From Caulobacter sp. (GTDB lineage Bacteria > Pseudomonadota > Alphaproteobacteria > Caulobacterales > Caulobacteraceae), in assembly GCA_014378155.1 (NCBI GenBank), contig JACMOF010000519.1:1-23069 (forward strand): a stretch of 23,069 bases of DNA, read 5' to 3'. A program made the position numbers and the translations under genes. Shown here in pieces: positions 1 to 8,016 of the stretch. Each line of letters begins with the position of its first letter. The first letter of the stretch is position 1. Below the pieces are notes generated by a model. It did no database searches. It was not told the origin of the DNA and was given only the letters and a program-made list of their open reading frames with translations.

Positions 1-243
1 CCAGAGAGTTTAGCCGCCATAGCCTGACTGTCTCCCAAGGGCCGCAACAGGCGCGGTCCCGCAATTGTTAGATGGCCACGTCTGGCTCAGACGGGCGACG
101 AAGTAAAGCCCGACGACGCGGCGCAATGGCAACCCCTTTTGTGAGTCTTTTTAACCGAACGCCGTTCAGATGCGCCTTTGCCGGGTCCCGGCTCGCTCTC
201 CACGCGACTAGGCGCCCGGAGCGAGGCGGGGTATGGCGCGCGG

Positions 244-1266
244 ATGATCTATTCGTTCGACGCCTATGTCACCGCCGCCCTGTTCGACCGCGCCGACCGC
301 GCGACCTTCGCCCTGGGTGACGGCACCGTCCGATTCGAGGAGGCCCATGAAAACGGGGAGAGCGGTTTCGTCACCGTCGAGGCCCATGACGGCGCCGTGC
401 TGGCCGCCGCCGTCCACCCGTCGGGCCGGGGCGTGATCACCGGCGGCGACGACGGCAAGGTGGTCTGGAGCCGGGTCGAGGGCGACGAGGTGGTCGCCAC
501 CGTTATCGCCGAGGTCAAGGGCCGCTGGATCGAGCATGTCGCCACCAGCGCCGCCTCCAACCTGATCGCCTTCACCGCCGGCAAGGAGGCCCACGTCCGC
601 GACGCGACGGACGCCAAGTTCCTGCGGGTGTTCACCCACGACAAGACCGTTTCGGGCCTGGCCTTCGACCCGAAGGGTAAGCGCCTGGCCACGGCCGGCT
701 ATGGCGGGGTGTCGCTGTGGTGGGCCCGTATCGAGGGTCAGAAGCCGACGGTGATGAAGTGGGCCGGCAGCCATATCGCCGCGATGTTCAGCCCGGACGG
801 CAAGTTCCTGGTTTCCTCGATGCAGGAAAGCCAGCTGCATGGCTGGCGGCTGAGCGACGGCAAGGACATGCGGATGGGCGGCTATCCGGCCAAGATCAAG
901 AGCCTGGCCTTCTTCGACAAGGGCAATCTGATGGTCACGGCCGGCGCCAATGGCGCGGTGGTCTGGCCGTTCGCCGGCGCGAACGGTCCGATGGGCAAGG
1001 AGGCCGCCGAGATCGGTTTCTCGCGCGACTCATTGGTGGTGCAGGTGGCGGGCGTCGAGGCCCTGCCGGTCGCCATCGCCGGCCAGGACAACGGCAAGAT
1101 CTGGGGCGCGCACATGCGCTCGGGCCGTATCGACACCTTGAAGGCCGAGAAGGGCGCGGCGATCAGCTCGCTGGCCGTTTCCGCCGACGGGACGAGGCTG
1201 GCCTGGGGCGACGAGGACGGCGAGGCGGGTATCATCGCGATCCCGGCGATGGACACGCGGTTCTAG
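244..1266 (+). CDS. WD40-repeat beta-propeller protein
   Basis: This 340-residue protein consists almost wholly of WD40-like blades and has no signal peptide, membrane segment or attached catalytic domain, so it is probably a cytoplasmic protein-interaction scaffold. Blade-like units are visible around residues 48-80 (HDGAVLAAAVHPSG, then GGDDGKVVWS), 132-165 (VSGLAFDPKGKRLATAG, then LWWARIEG), 176-206 (FSPDGKFLVSS, then GWRLSDG), 217-245 and 305-335 (ISSLAVSADGTRLAWGDEDG). Most blades lack the classical WD dipeptide, as is common in bacterial propellers. The ATG at 244 was chosen because propeller-like sequence starts right after it; the frame is also open upstream to 178, but that extension is Arg/Gly/Pro-rich and not protein-like. 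No strong Shine-Dalgarno site precedes it. It is transcribed alone and ends at a hairpin terminator. The fold is well supported; the partner and pathway are unknown. Confidence 0.85.
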   Translation: MIYSFDAYVTAALFDRADRATFALGDGTVRFEEAHENGESGFVTVEAHDGAVLAAAVHPSGRGVITGGDDGKVVWSRVEGDEVVATVIAEVKGRWIEHVATSAASNLIAFTAGKEAHVRDATDAKFLRVFTHDKTVSGLAFDPKGKRLATAGYGGVSLWWARIEGQKPTVMKWAGSHIAAMFSPDGKFLVSSMQESQLHGWRLSDGKDMRMGGYPAKIKSLAFFDKGNLMVTAGANGAVVWPFAGANGPMGKEAAEIGFSRDSLVVQVAGVEALPVAIAGQDNGKIWGAHMRSGRIDTLKAEKGAAISSLAVSADGTRLAWGDEDGEAGIIAIPAMDTRF

Positions 1267-1320
1267 GGCGTGGATGTGGACCGGCGCATGCGCCTGTCCC
1301 CACGCATCGCCAATCCCCTC

Positions 1321-1343
1321 CACTCCTGAGCGGAGTGTTTTTT
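1321..1343 (+). terminator. Rho-independent terminator after the WD40 gene
   Basis: A perfect 6-bp stem, CACTCC with GGAGTG around the loop TGAGC, is followed directly by six T residues on the plus strand. It sits 55 bases after the WD40 stop codon. The last bases of the T run overlap the TAA stop codon of the convergent cutC gene. Confidence 0.75.
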
Positions 1344-2085
1344 ACAGCCCCGCCAGCACCTTCACCACCGCCGCCACGGTCGCCTCGTGCGTATCTCTCA
1401 GTCCGTCCGGCACGAAGCCCAGCTTGTAGGCCAGGCCGTCATGGCCCCCGGCCACGCCCATGGTCATCGGCCCGCTGAACGAGCCGTGCACCTCGGTGAC
1501 CCCCGTCCGCGCCACCAGTTCGGCCACATTGGCGGGATTGACCCCGCCGCCGGCCAGGATGGCGATGCGGCCGTCCGCCTGCGCCACCAAGGCGGCGATG
1601 CGCTCCGCCCCGGCCAGGGCGTTGTGGGCGCCGCCGGACGTCAGGATGCGCTCGAAGCCCAGGTCGATCGCCGACTCCAGCGCCGCGGCCTGGTCGGGGA
1701 CCAGGTCGAAGGCGCGGTGCAGCGTCACGCCCAGGCCCTCGGCATGGGCGACCAGCATCGACAGCGCCTCGACGTCCAGTTCACCTGACGCCAGGTTGGC
1801 GCCGATCACCACCCCGGCCAGGCCGGCGTCGCGGACGGCGTCGATGTCGCGAAACAGGGCGTCCAGGTCGCGGTCGTCATAGACGAAGTCGCCGTGGCGG
1901 GGGCGGAGCATCGGATAGATCGGGATCTCGGCCTCGGCGGCGATGGCCATCAGGCTCGGTGCGGGCGTCAGGCCCTGCAGGGCGAGGGCCGAGCACAGTT
2001 CGATCCGGCCGGCCCCGCCGGCGATCGCCGCCGCCAGTCCGGCCGGCGTATCGACACAGACTTCCAGGATCACGCGCTTGGACAT
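1342..2085 (-). CDS. cutC: CutC family protein (copper homeostasis)
   Basis: This 247-residue protein is a full-length CutC TIM-barrel. Diagnostic segments are EVCVDTPAG at residues 8-16, GRIELCSAL at 26-34 followed by GLTPAPSLM, PMLRPRHGDFVY at 58-69, HRAFD, RILTSGG and the C-terminal EVHGSFSG region. The family was first linked to copper tolerance in E. coli, but that role has been disputed and the enzyme reaction is unsettled, so the name is family-level only. The ATG at 2085 starts the conserved MSKRVILEVC; an upstream in-frame ATG at 2133 would add 16 residues without family similarity. The gene lies 73 bp downstream of the nitroreductase gene on the same strand and may be co-transcribed with it. 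Membership is sure; biochemical role is not. Confidence 0.92.
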   Translation of the reverse strand: MSKRVILEVCVDTPAGLAAAIAGGAGRIELCSALALQGLTPAPSLMAIAAEAEIPIYPMLRPRHGDFVYDDRDLDALFRDIDAVRDAGLAGVVIGANLASGELDVEALSMLVAHAEGLGVTLHRAFDLVPDQAAALESAIDLGFERILTSGGAHNALAGAERIAALVAQADGRIAILAGGGVNPANVAELVARTGVTEVHGSFSGPMTMGVAGGHDGLAYKLGFVPDGLRDTHEATVAAVVKVLAGL

Positions 2086-2158
2086 CTTCGCCTCGTCAGG
2101 ACCGGTGGACTCTCGAAGGGCCTCTTGGAGCACAACCCGGGCGAAACGGGGAGGGGCC

Positions 2159-2824
2159 CTATTCGAACCCCCGCATCACCCCCCAGGCCTCGAACGGGTC
2201 GCGGCGCGAACGCCAGTTATTCACAGGATTGGCCTCGTCGCGGTAGCCCAGGGCCATGCCGCAGAACAGCATGTGGTCCTCGGGCAAGGCCACGAAGTCG
2301 GCGACCAGCTTGCCGTAGACCGACCAGAATTCCTGAGCGCAGGTATCCAGCCCTTGCTCCGTCGCCAGGAGCATCAGGCTCTGCATGTACATGCCGATGT
2401 CCGACCACTGCGGCGGCCCGCATCTGCGGTGCACCGAGAAGAACAGCGCCACCGGGGCCCCGAAGAACTCGGCGTTGTAGGCGAACTGCTGCAGACGCCG
2501 CAGCTTGTCCTCGCGGGGAATGCCCAGGGCGCCATAGAGGTCCTCGCCGACCTGGTAGCGGCGAGTGCGCAGAGGCTCCCACAGGTTCGGCGGATAGACA
2601 TCGTATTCTGGCTCGTCGCGGTCCATCAGCCGGCCGGCGACCAGGGCCTTGAACTCGGCCAGGGGCTGGCCGCTGAGGGCGTGCACCGTCCAGGGCTGGA
2701 GGTTGCCGCCCGAGGGCGCGCGGGCGGCGGTTTCCAGCAACGCACGGACGACGTCGCCTGGCACCGGATCGGGCTTGAAGGCGCGGACCGACATGCGGCG
2801 TTCGACGGCTTCGGTGACGTTCAT
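2159..2824 (-). CDS. Nitroreductase family FMN-dependent oxidoreductase
   Basis: This 221-residue protein matches the usual length and layout of the NfnB/NfsA-like nitroreductase superfamily, which use FMN and NAD(P)H to reduce nitroaromatics, quinones or related compounds. The N-terminal FMN-phosphate motif appears as RRMSVRAFKPDPV (Ser12, Arg14), followed by APSGGNLQPW at residues 36-45, the typical flavin-binding loop. The C-terminal part contains GMALGYRDEANPVNNWRSRR, which matches the usual GYP...N..R segment that packs near the flavin phosphate. A GGGAG-type ribosome site lies about 8 bases before the ATG. The gene is divergent from mtgA across 77 bp and precedes cutC on the same strand. 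The substrate cannot be told from sequence. Confidence 0.92.
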   Translation of the reverse strand: MNVTEAVERRMSVRAFKPDPVPGDVVRALLETAARAPSGGNLQPWTVHALSGQPLAEFKALVAGRLMDRDEPEYDVYPPNLWEPLRTRRYQVGEDLYGALGIPREDKLRRLQQFAYNAEFFGAPVALFFSVHRRCGPPQWSDIGMYMQSLMLLATEQGLDTCAQEFWSVYGKLVADFVALPEDHMLFCGMALGYRDEANPVNNWRSRRDPFEAWGVMRGFE

Positions 2825-2901
2825 CGCGAGCTCCCTGGCCGATGCGCGCTAAGGCTCGCGACAGACGGTCCCGGCTTGGCTAGCATCCGGCCGCAACGTC
2901 A

Positions 2902-3609
2902 ATGCAAGAGCCCTTGGGCAAGAGGCGATCCGTGCGGGTTCTGATGCGTAACAGTCTTCTGGCCCTGTTCATCGTGCTCGTGGCCGGGCCGGTGCTGACG
3001 GTGATCGTCTATCGCTTCGTGCCGCCGCCGGCCACGCCGCTGATGATCATCCGCGCCATCCAGGGCAAGGGCTGGAGCCACCATTGGCGTTCGATCGACC
3101 AGGTCTCGCCGACCCTGCCGCGCGCCCTGATCGCCGCCGAGGACGCCCGGTTCTGCGATCACCATGGCTTCGACATCGAGGCCCTGCAGAAGGCCTATGC
3201 CAATAACGAGAAGGGCGGCAAGATTCGCGGCGGGTCGACCATCAGCCAGCAGACCGCCAAGAACGTCTTCCTGTGGCCGGGCCGCTCCTATGTCCGCAAG
3301 GGGTTGGAGGCCTATTTCACGGTGCTGATCGAAACCCTGTGGGGCAAGAAGCGGATCATGGAGGTCTATCTGAACTCCATCGAATACGGCCCGGGGCTCT
3401 ATGGCGCGGAGGCCGCGTCCCAGGCCTATTTCAAGGTCGGCGCGGACCAGTTGACGCCGCTGCAATCGTCGCGCTTGGCCGCCATCCTGCCTAGCCCACT
3501 AAAGTGGAAGGCGGTCGACCCCGGCCGCTATGTCAAGAAACGCTCCAGCCGGATCGGCAAGGCCTCCGGCGCTGTGCGCCGCAAGGGCCTCTCGGCCTGC
3601 GTGGCCTAG
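2902..3609 (+). CDS. mtgA: Monofunctional biosynthetic peptidoglycan transglycosylase
   Basis: This is a GT51-family glycosyltransferase that polymerises lipid II into glycan strands at the inner membrane. A single hydrophobic anchor spans about residues 17-39. The catalytic motif is [10 protein letters not shown] at 80-89 (Glu80 as general base), followed by [13 protein letters not shown] at 109-121, RKGLEAYF at 132-139 and [15 protein letters not shown] at 149-163 (with Glu154), in the canonical order. No transpeptidase domain follows, so it is the monofunctional form; 235 residues is normal. The start is uncertain: the ATG at 2902 has no clear ribosome site, while an in-frame GTG at 2932 has AGAGG six bases upstream and would give 225 residues. 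The gene is followed after 9 bp by an acetyltransferase with its own good ribosome site, so the two are probably co-transcribed. Confidence 0.93.
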   Translation: MQEPLGKRRSVRVLMRNSLLALFIVLVAGPVLTVIVYRFVPPPATPLMIIRAIQGKGWSHHWRSIDQVSPTLPRALIAAEDARFCDHHGFDIEALQKAYANNEKGGKIRGGSTISQQTAKNVFLWPGRSYVRKGLEAYFTVLIETLWGKKRIMEVYLNSIEYGPGLYGAEAASQAYFKVGADQLTPLQSSRLAAILPSPLKWKAVDPGRYVKKRSSRIGKASGAVRRKGLSACVA

Positions 3610-3618
3610 GAGGACGCC

Positions 3619-4164
3619 ATGGCCATCGCCCCTGGGCCGACCCTTGAGACAGAACGCCTGATCCTGCGGCCCCCGGCCGCCGAGGACCTCGACGGCTGGG
3701 CCGAACTGATGGCCGACCCCGTGGCCGCTCGCTATATCGGCGGGGTCATGACCCGGTCGCAGGCTTGGCGGGCCATGGCGACCATGGCCGGGTCGTGGGC
3801 GCTGAACGGCTTTGGCATGTTCTCGGTGATCGAGAAGGACACGGGCCTGTGGCAGGGCCGGATCGGACCGTGGGCGCCGGAGGGCTGGCCTGGCACCGAG
3901 GTCGGCTGGAGCCTGCATCCCCGCGCCCAGGGCAAGGGCTACGCCGTGGAGGCCGCGGTCGCCGCCGTCGACTTCGCGGTCGACACGCTGGAATGGACTC
4001 GGATCGTCCACTGCATCGACCCGGCCAATACGCCTTCGATGCGGGTGGCGGAGAAGATCGGCTCGCGGTTCCTGGAAATCGGACGGCTGCCGGAGCCGTT
4101 CCAGGACGCGCCGATCGAGCTGTGGGGGCAAACGGCGGATGAGTGGAAGGCGCAGCGCGGCTGA
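3619..4164 (+). CDS. GNAT family N-acetyltransferase (RimJ/RimL type)
   Basis: This 181-residue protein starts with ETERLILRPPAAEDLDGWAELM, the hallmark opening of Acetyltransf_3/RimL-like GNAT enzymes, which transfer acetyl from acetyl-CoA to an amine. The acetyl-CoA pyrophosphate loop is visible as HPRAQGKGYAVEA (about residues 101-113, the R/QxxGxG/A pattern). The motif near the end, DPANTPSMRVAEKIG, is also typical. A strong ribosome site (AGGAGG, seven bases from the ATG) lies right after the mtgA stop, making a two-gene unit. Members acetylate ribosomal protein N-termini, antibiotics or small metabolites; nothing here indicates which. The pairing with mtgA may be transcriptional convenience only. 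Confidence 0.9.
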   Translation: MAIAPGPTLETERLILRPPAAEDLDGWAELMADPVAARYIGGVMTRSQAWRAMATMAGSWALNGFGMFSVIEKDTGLWQGRIGPWAPEGWPGTEVGWSLHPRAQGKGYAVEAAVAAVDFAVDTLEWTRIVHCIDPANTPSMRVAEKIGSRFLEIGRLPEPFQDAPIELWGQTADEWKAQRG

Positions 4165-4171
4165 ACCCTGA

Positions 4172-4205
4172 ACCGCTCATCCCGGCGAATGCCGGGATGA
4201 GCGGT
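4172..4205. repeat. 15-bp perfect palindrome (intergenic REP-like hairpin)
   Basis: A 15-bp arm (ACCGCTCATCCCGGC) and its exact reverse complement flank the loop GAAT, eight bases after the acetyltransferase stop and between two convergent genes. The core CCCGGCGAATGCCGGG resembles the dispersed palindromes common between genes in Caulobacterales and related bacteria. No T run follows on either strand, so it is not a classical intrinsic terminator, though it could still act as a bidirectional transcript end or RNA-stabilising hairpin. Confidence 0.75.
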
Positions 4206-4248
4206 GTAAAAATCAGCCTTCCAGCGGCCGGGCATGGGCCGCCCGGGC

Positions 4249-4926
4249 TCACCCCGACCGCACGAACACCCGCGTGATCCTCGGATCGATTTCCCGGATC
4301 GCCACGGCGAAATCATCCCCGACTGTCTCGATATCGACCGCCGTCAGGGTGTCGCAGAAGTCCAGGGTGACGCCCAGCAGGATCTCGCTGGGACCCAGAT
4401 GCATGCTCAGCACCCCGGCGACGCTGTCGATCCGCAGGTCGGCGGCCAGCATGGCGCGGACGTCCTCGACGACGCGCGGCGAGGCGGATTCGCCGGTGAG
4501 CAGGCTGCGGGTTTCGCTGGCCAGGAAGATCGCCACCAGCACCAGCAGCACCCCGATCGCCGCCGAGGCCGCCCCGTCCGCCCAGGGCAGATGGAGATAG
4601 GTCGAGCCGGCCACGCCCATCGCCGCGATGGCCAGACCGGCCAGGGCCGCTCCGTCGTCCAGCAGCACCGCGAAGGCCCAGAAATAGACCTCCATGCCGT
4701 AGCCGAACGGCTAGGTCTCGCTAGGCGGCTTTTTCGCGCGAGCCAGGCCCAGGAGCAACAGGCCCTGGTTGCCGGTGTCGACGCTGGAATGGATGGCCTC
4801 GGTCAGCATGGCCGAAGAGCCGGTCAGGACGAAGGCCGCGAACTTGGTGGCGGCGATCGCAAGGCGCCCGGCCAGGGCCGCATAGACGACCGTGGTCGAA
4901 CTTTTATGAGATCCCGTCGCGGCCAT
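4249..4926 (-). pseudogene. Broken cation diffusion facilitator (CDF) family transporter
   Basis: Two open segments in the same frame make one damaged gene. The first (4926 to 4711, 71 codons) holds the CDF N-terminus: a membrane segment rich in AALAGRLAIAATKFAAF, then GSSAMLTEAIHSSVDTGNQ with the metal-binding His and Asp of helix 2, then helix-2 residues. It ends at a TAG at 4711-4713, where relatives carry the His of THPFGYG. The frame continues without shift as PFGYGMEVYFWAF, then jumps directly to AVLLDDGAAL, which in relatives lies roughly 100 residues further on in helix 5. Helices 3-4 and their linker are therefore missing. The remainder to 4249 holds the last helices and the cytoplasmic C-terminal domain (ESASPRVVEDVRAML onward). 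About 225 codons remain of an expected 310-330. A transport-competent product is very unlikely. Confidence 0.8.
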
Positions 4927-4973
4927 GCGGGCCGAACGCGGCGGCGGGGGCCGCTGGTCCGTCAGCGCAGCGT

Positions 4974-5174
4974 CTATACCCGGTTGTAGGGATAGCGGTC
5001 GCGGATCATCCGTTGAAAGAATCGACCCTTGGACGGGGCGCGGGCGAAGGCCTCGGTCACGCGGGGCGGCACCCCGACATAGACGTATTCGTCGCCGTCA
5101 TTGAACGTGACGAACAGTTTGCCGTGTTCGGGTTCGTAGTCGATTTGGCGGATCGCCGTGGAGTCAACGCGCAT
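4974..5174 (-). CDS. KTSC domain-containing small protein
   Basis: This 66-residue protein is a single KTSC domain from end to end. It begins MRVDSTAIRQIDYEPEHGKL, continues with the strand pair FVTFNDGDEYVYVGVPP, and ends with the diagnostic APSKGRFFQRMIRDRYPYNRV-like helix and loop, in which SKGRFF and IRDRYP are the most conserved parts. The ATG at 5174 is well supported: GGAGG lies about ten bases upstream and the domain begins right there. The frame is open further upstream, but that extension is not domain-like. The molecular role of KTSC proteins is unknown; some occur fused to nucleic-acid-related enzymes. Here it stands alone, 47 bp upstream of the broken CDF gene on the same strand. 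Confidence 0.85.
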   Translation of the reverse strand: MRVDSTAIRQIDYEPEHGKLFVTFNDGDEYVYVGVPPRVTEAFARAPSKGRFFQRMIRDRYPYNRV

Positions 5175-5338
5175 GGCAGAAAGCCTCCGCATGAGGAGCG
5201 TCTGTCCATAAGAGCGCGCGGCGAAGGGCGGCGGTTCCCAAGGACGGTTGGCGCCGTTTAGGGTGCAAGGCGCGACGAAATAGGGTCTAGTCCCTGGTGC
5301 CAAGGCCCCGCTTCGATGGGCTGGGGGAGAGAACGCAC

Positions 5339-5743
5339 ATGCAGCCGCATTCCTGGGTCGCCATCGTCACGCTGGTCGCTCTTCTCGTCTATGTCTGGAT
5401 GGTCCTGCGAGTGGCGGGCGCCCGGAGAAGCACCGGCATCAGCGCCCCCACCATGACCGGTGATCCGGTGCTGGAACGGCATATCCGCGTGCAGGCCAAC
5501 ACCCTGGAATGGCTGCCGCTGTTCCTGCCGTCGCTGTGGCTGTTCGCCGTTTATTGGAGTGATCTGGTCGCCGCCGTGCTGGGCGTGATCTGGATTGTCG
5601 GGCGAATCGTCTACGCCATCGGCTATGTGGCGGATCCGGGCAAGCGCGAGACCGGGTTCACCATCCAGGCCCTGGCCACCGCCGTGCTGCTGTTCGGCGC
5701 CCTGGGTCGGGTCATCTGGATCCTGATGGTGGTCGGCAACTAG
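5339..5743 (+). CDS. MAPEG family integral membrane protein
   Basis: This 134-residue protein has four hydrophobic segments (about residues 7-25, 56-74, 75-97 and 108-131), the standard MAPEG plan. The family signature is seen as ERHIRVQANTLEWLPLFLP at 46-64, equivalent to the RAxxNxxE motif of glutathione-dependent membrane enzymes. A later GRIVYAIGYVADPGKRETGF matches the usual R..Y..GY......R..G pattern. The ATG at 5339 was preferred over one 42 bases upstream because GGGGGAGAG precedes it at good spacing and the upstream residues lack family character. Bacterial members are mostly uncharacterised; some are glutathione S-transferases or peroxidases. It is followed after 43 bp by a LysE exporter in the same direction. 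Confidence 0.88.
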   Translation: MQPHSWVAIVTLVALLVYVWMVLRVAGARRSTGISAPTMTGDPVLERHIRVQANTLEWLPLFLPSLWLFAVYWSDLVAAVLGVIWIVGRIVYAIGYVADPGKRETGFTIQALATAVLLFGALGRVIWILMVVGN

Positions 5744-5786
5744 AGCCGGCTTTCCCGGCGGGCGCGGTCTGGCTATAGGGCAAGCC

Positions 5787-6419
5787 ATGCCTCTGCCCGT
5801 CGATCCCGCCCGCTACAGCGCCTTCCTGGTGACCATGTTCGTCATGGCCATCACGCCGGGGCCAGCCAATCTGTTCGCTATCGCCACGGGAATGCAGAAG
5901 GGCAAGGCTGCGGCCCTGCTCGGCGTGGCGGGCATGAACGCAGCGACCTTGACCTGGTTCGCTGCGGCGGCTCTGGGGCTGGCGACCCTGATTATCGCCT
6001 TCCCCCAGGCCTTTCATCTGTTGGCCTGGGCCGGCGCGGCCTATCTGGTCTGGCTGGGGATCAGGTCCATCCGGTCGGGGTTGAAGCCAGCGGACCATAC
6101 CGGCCAGCATCGCGCCTTCCAGATCAGCCGTTCGGCGTTTCGCGACGGTTTCGCCGTACAGATCGCCAATCCAAAGATCCTGCTGTTCTTCGGCGCGGTG
6201 CTGCCGCCCTTCATCGACATCCATCGGCCGCTGGCTCCGCAACTGGCGATGTTCGCGGCGGCCACCATTGGCATGGACCTGGTCAGCATGAGCGCTTATG
6301 GCCTGGGCGGCGCGGCGCTGTCGTCACGGATGAACGAGCCGACCTTTCGCCGGGGCTTCGCCCTGCTGGTCGGCGTGCTGCTGATCACGGCGGCCGGGCT
6401 GATCGTCTCGCGCGGCTGA
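5787..6419 (+). CDS. LysE/RhtB family amino-acid or metabolite exporter
   Basis: This 210-residue inner-membrane protein has the LysE/RhtB pattern: a first helix ending in MAITPGPANLFAIATGMQKG (the conserved TPGP motif at about residues 24-27), helices 2-3 with GVAGMNAATL and AGAAYLVWLGIRSIRSG, then a loop, and the second half beginning with FRDGFAVQIANPKILLFFGAVLPPF, where NPK is the family's second signature. Three further hydrophobic segments follow. Such proteins export amino acids, homoserine lactones or related small molecules by proton exchange. Neighbours give no clue to the substrate. There is no clear Shine-Dalgarno site before the ATG. It may form a unit with the MAPEG gene upstream. 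Confidence 0.92.
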   Translation: MPLPVDPARYSAFLVTMFVMAITPGPANLFAIATGMQKGKAAALLGVAGMNAATLTWFAAAALGLATLIIAFPQAFHLLAWAGAAYLVWLGIRSIRSGLKPADHTGQHRAFQISRSAFRDGFAVQIANPKILLFFGAVLPPFIDIHRPLAPQLAMFAAATIGMDLVSMSAYGLGGAALSSRMNEPTFRRGFALLVGVLLITAAGLIVSRG

Positions 6420-6518
6420 TCGCGTTGCCGCTGAAACGCTATGGCCTTGGCGAAACCACAAAGCTGCGCCATGCATTGAGTCTTATGGGACGAAATGACT
6501 CCTTCGAAGGAACGCGCC

Positions 6519-7136
6519 ATGACGATTCGCAAGGCCATATCCGGAAAAGCCGGACTGGTCGCTGCCGTGGCGCTCGCCGCCCTCTTGACGGCCTGCGCCA
6601 CCGCTACCCCCTACCAGCCGAACCTGCCCGGCCAGACGGCCTCGGGCGGCTTCACCGACCAACGCCTCGAGGGCGACCGCTATCGGGTCACCTTCGCCGG
6701 CAACAGCCTGACCTCGCGGGAAACCGTCGAACGCTATCTGCTGTATCGGGCCGCCGAACTCACCACCCAGCAGGGCTATGACTGGTTCGAGACCGCCGAC
6801 CGCCGCACCGATCGCGACGCCCGCACGGTGATCGAAGGTGATCCCTTCGGCCGTCCGTTCGGCTATTACGGCGGCGGCGGCGGCGGCTACGGCTACTGGC
6901 GTCCGGCCTGGCGCTATTACGGCGCTGGTTACGGTGGCTGGCGTTCGTGGGATCCCTATTGGGGCGATCCCTTCTTCGCCAGTCAGGCCGAGGTCCGGAC
7001 CATCCAAAAGTTCGAGGCCAGCGCCGAGATCGTGATGCACAAGGGCGTCAAGCCGGGTGGCGATCCGAGGGCCTACGACGCGCGTCAGATCATGGAAAAC
7101 CTGACGCCCAGCGTTCAACGGCCGGTGGCGAAGTAA
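6519..7136 (+). CDS. Gly/Tyr-rich lipoprotein, CC0125/CC1285-like
   Basis: This 205-residue protein starts with a typical lipoprotein signal: Lys/Arg near the N-terminus, a hydrophobic stretch (residues 11-23) and the lipobox LLTAC with Cys26 as the lipidated residue. The mature part contains RYRVTFAGNSLTSRETVERYLLYRAAELTTQQGYDWF (about 49-85, given here only as a region), a pattern I associate with the CC0125/CC1285 lipoprotein family of Caulobacterales. Residues 110-145 are Gly/Tyr/Trp-rich low-complexity sequence (YYGGGGGGYGYWRP), and the C-terminal part returns to an ordered alternating pattern (AEIVMHKGVKP). The ATG at 6519 has GAAGGAA upstream; an in-frame ATG at 6495 would push the signal away from the N-terminus. 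It stands alone and its function is unknown. Confidence 0.85.
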   Translation: MTIRKAISGKAGLVAAVALAALLTACATATPYQPNLPGQTASGGFTDQRLEGDRYRVTFAGNSLTSRETVERYLLYRAAELTTQQGYDWFETADRRTDRDARTVIEGDPFGRPFGYYGGGGGGYGYWRPAWRYYGAGYGGWRSWDPYWGDPFFASQAEVRTIQKFEASAEIVMHKGVKPGGDPRAYDARQIMENLTPSVQRPVAK

Positions 7137-7142
7137 CCTTCT

Positions 7143-7170
7143 TTCCTTCTCCCCTTGCGGGGAGAAGGAA
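7143..7170. repeat. 12-bp perfect palindrome between convergent genes
   Basis: TTCCTTCTCCCC and its exact complement flank the loop TTGC. It lies between the stop codons of the lipoprotein gene (7136) and the convergent SDR gene (7179). The core CTTCTCCCC...GGGGAGAAG is a common intergenic palindrome in alphaproteobacteria. It could serve as a bidirectional transcript end, but no T tract follows on either strand. Confidence 0.7.
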
Positions 7171-7178
7171 GCTGGCGC

Positions 7179-7961
7179 CTATCGCGGCGCCATGCGGGTG
7201 CCGCCGTCCAGGCGCACGTCTTCGCCGTTGAAATAGTCGTTGGTGATCATCGTCAGGGCCAGGTGGGCGTATTCCGCCGGGTTGCCCAGGCGCTTGGGGA
7301 ACGGCACCGAGGCCGCCAGCCCCGCCTTCACCGCCTCGGGCGCGTTGTTCATCAGCGGGGTGTTGAAGATGCCCGGCAGGATGCAGTTGACGCGGATGCC
7401 TTCGCTCATCAAGTCGCGGGCGATCGGCAAGGTCATGCCGACCACGCCGCCCTTGGACGCCGAATAGGCCGCCTGGCCCTTTTGGCCGTCTTCCGCCGCC
7501 ACCGAGGCGGTGTTGACGATCGCGCCGCGCAGGCCGTCTTCCAGCGGCGCCAGGTCCAGCATGCCCTTGGCCGACTTGGCGATGCAGCGGAAGGTGCCCA
7601 CCAGGTTGATCTGGATGATCATGTTGAAGGCGTCGAGCGGGAAGTGTTTGGTTTCGCCGGTGGCCTTGTCCCGGCCAGCGGTCTTGGCGGCGTTACCGGT
7701 GCCGGCGCAGTTGACGAGAATGCGTTCCTGGCCGTGGGCGGCGCGGGCCTTCTCGAACCCGGCGTCGACGTCGGCGTCAGAGGTGACATTGACCTTGCAG
7801 AACACGCCGCCGATCTCGGCGGCGACCTTCTCGCCGGTGGTCTCGTTCATGTCAAAGATCGCGACCTTGACGCCCAGGGCGGCGAGGGCGCGGGCGGTGG
7901 CCTCTCCGAGGCCCGAACCGCCTCCGGTGACGACGGCGGCGACGGTGTTGTCGAGTTTCAT
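7179..7961 (-). CDS. Short-chain dehydrogenase, 3-hydroxyacyl-CoA dehydrogenase type 2-like
   Basis: This 260-residue NAD(H)-dependent SDR resembles the 17-beta-HSD10/type-2 3-hydroxyacyl-CoA dehydrogenase group. The nucleotide-binding motif is TGGGSGLG at residues 12-19, the structural motif NCAG is at 84-87, and the catalytic Ser153, Tyr166 and Lys170 are in place (TASVAAEDGQ, then AAYSASKGG). The segment CAGTGNAAKT, the long loop to FNMIIQINLVGTFRC and the ending DVRLDGGTRMAPR are typical of the HSD10 group, whose members oxidise short branched 3-hydroxyacyl-CoAs in fatty-acid and isoleucine breakdown. The ATG at 7961 has GAGGAAA at good spacing; the open frame runs further upstream into the divergent gene and is not used. 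It is divergent from the YkvA gene across 55 bp. The exact substrate is inferred, not shown. Confidence 0.93.
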   Translation of the reverse strand: MKLDNTVAAVVTGGGSGLGEATARALAALGVKVAIFDMNETTGEKVAAEIGGVFCKVNVTSDADVDAGFEKARAAHGQERILVNCAGTGNAAKTAGRDKATGETKHFPLDAFNMIIQINLVGTFRCIAKSAKGMLDLAPLEDGLRGAIVNTASVAAEDGQKGQAAYSASKGGVVGMTLPIARDLMSEGIRVNCILPGIFNTPLMNNAPEAVKAGLAASVPFPKRLGNPAEYAHLALTMITNDYFNGEDVRLDGGTRMAPR

Positions 7962-8016
7962 GGACGTTTCCTCTTTGGTTGCGTTTAACTGGAACCTTGA
8001 GGAGCGGTTTAACCTG

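Noticed and set aside
157..167. GAAC-GCC-GTTC palindrome upstream of the WD40 gene, considered as a shared operator with the one at 14581
   Set aside because: An 8-base constraint is expected by chance in about a third of windows this size, and the flanks of the two sites do not match.
3732..4252. Long minus-strand frames antisense to the acetyltransferase gene
   Set aside because: The plus-strand GNAT frame has clear motifs and a strong ribosome site; the antisense frames are Arg/Pro/Ser-rich shadows.
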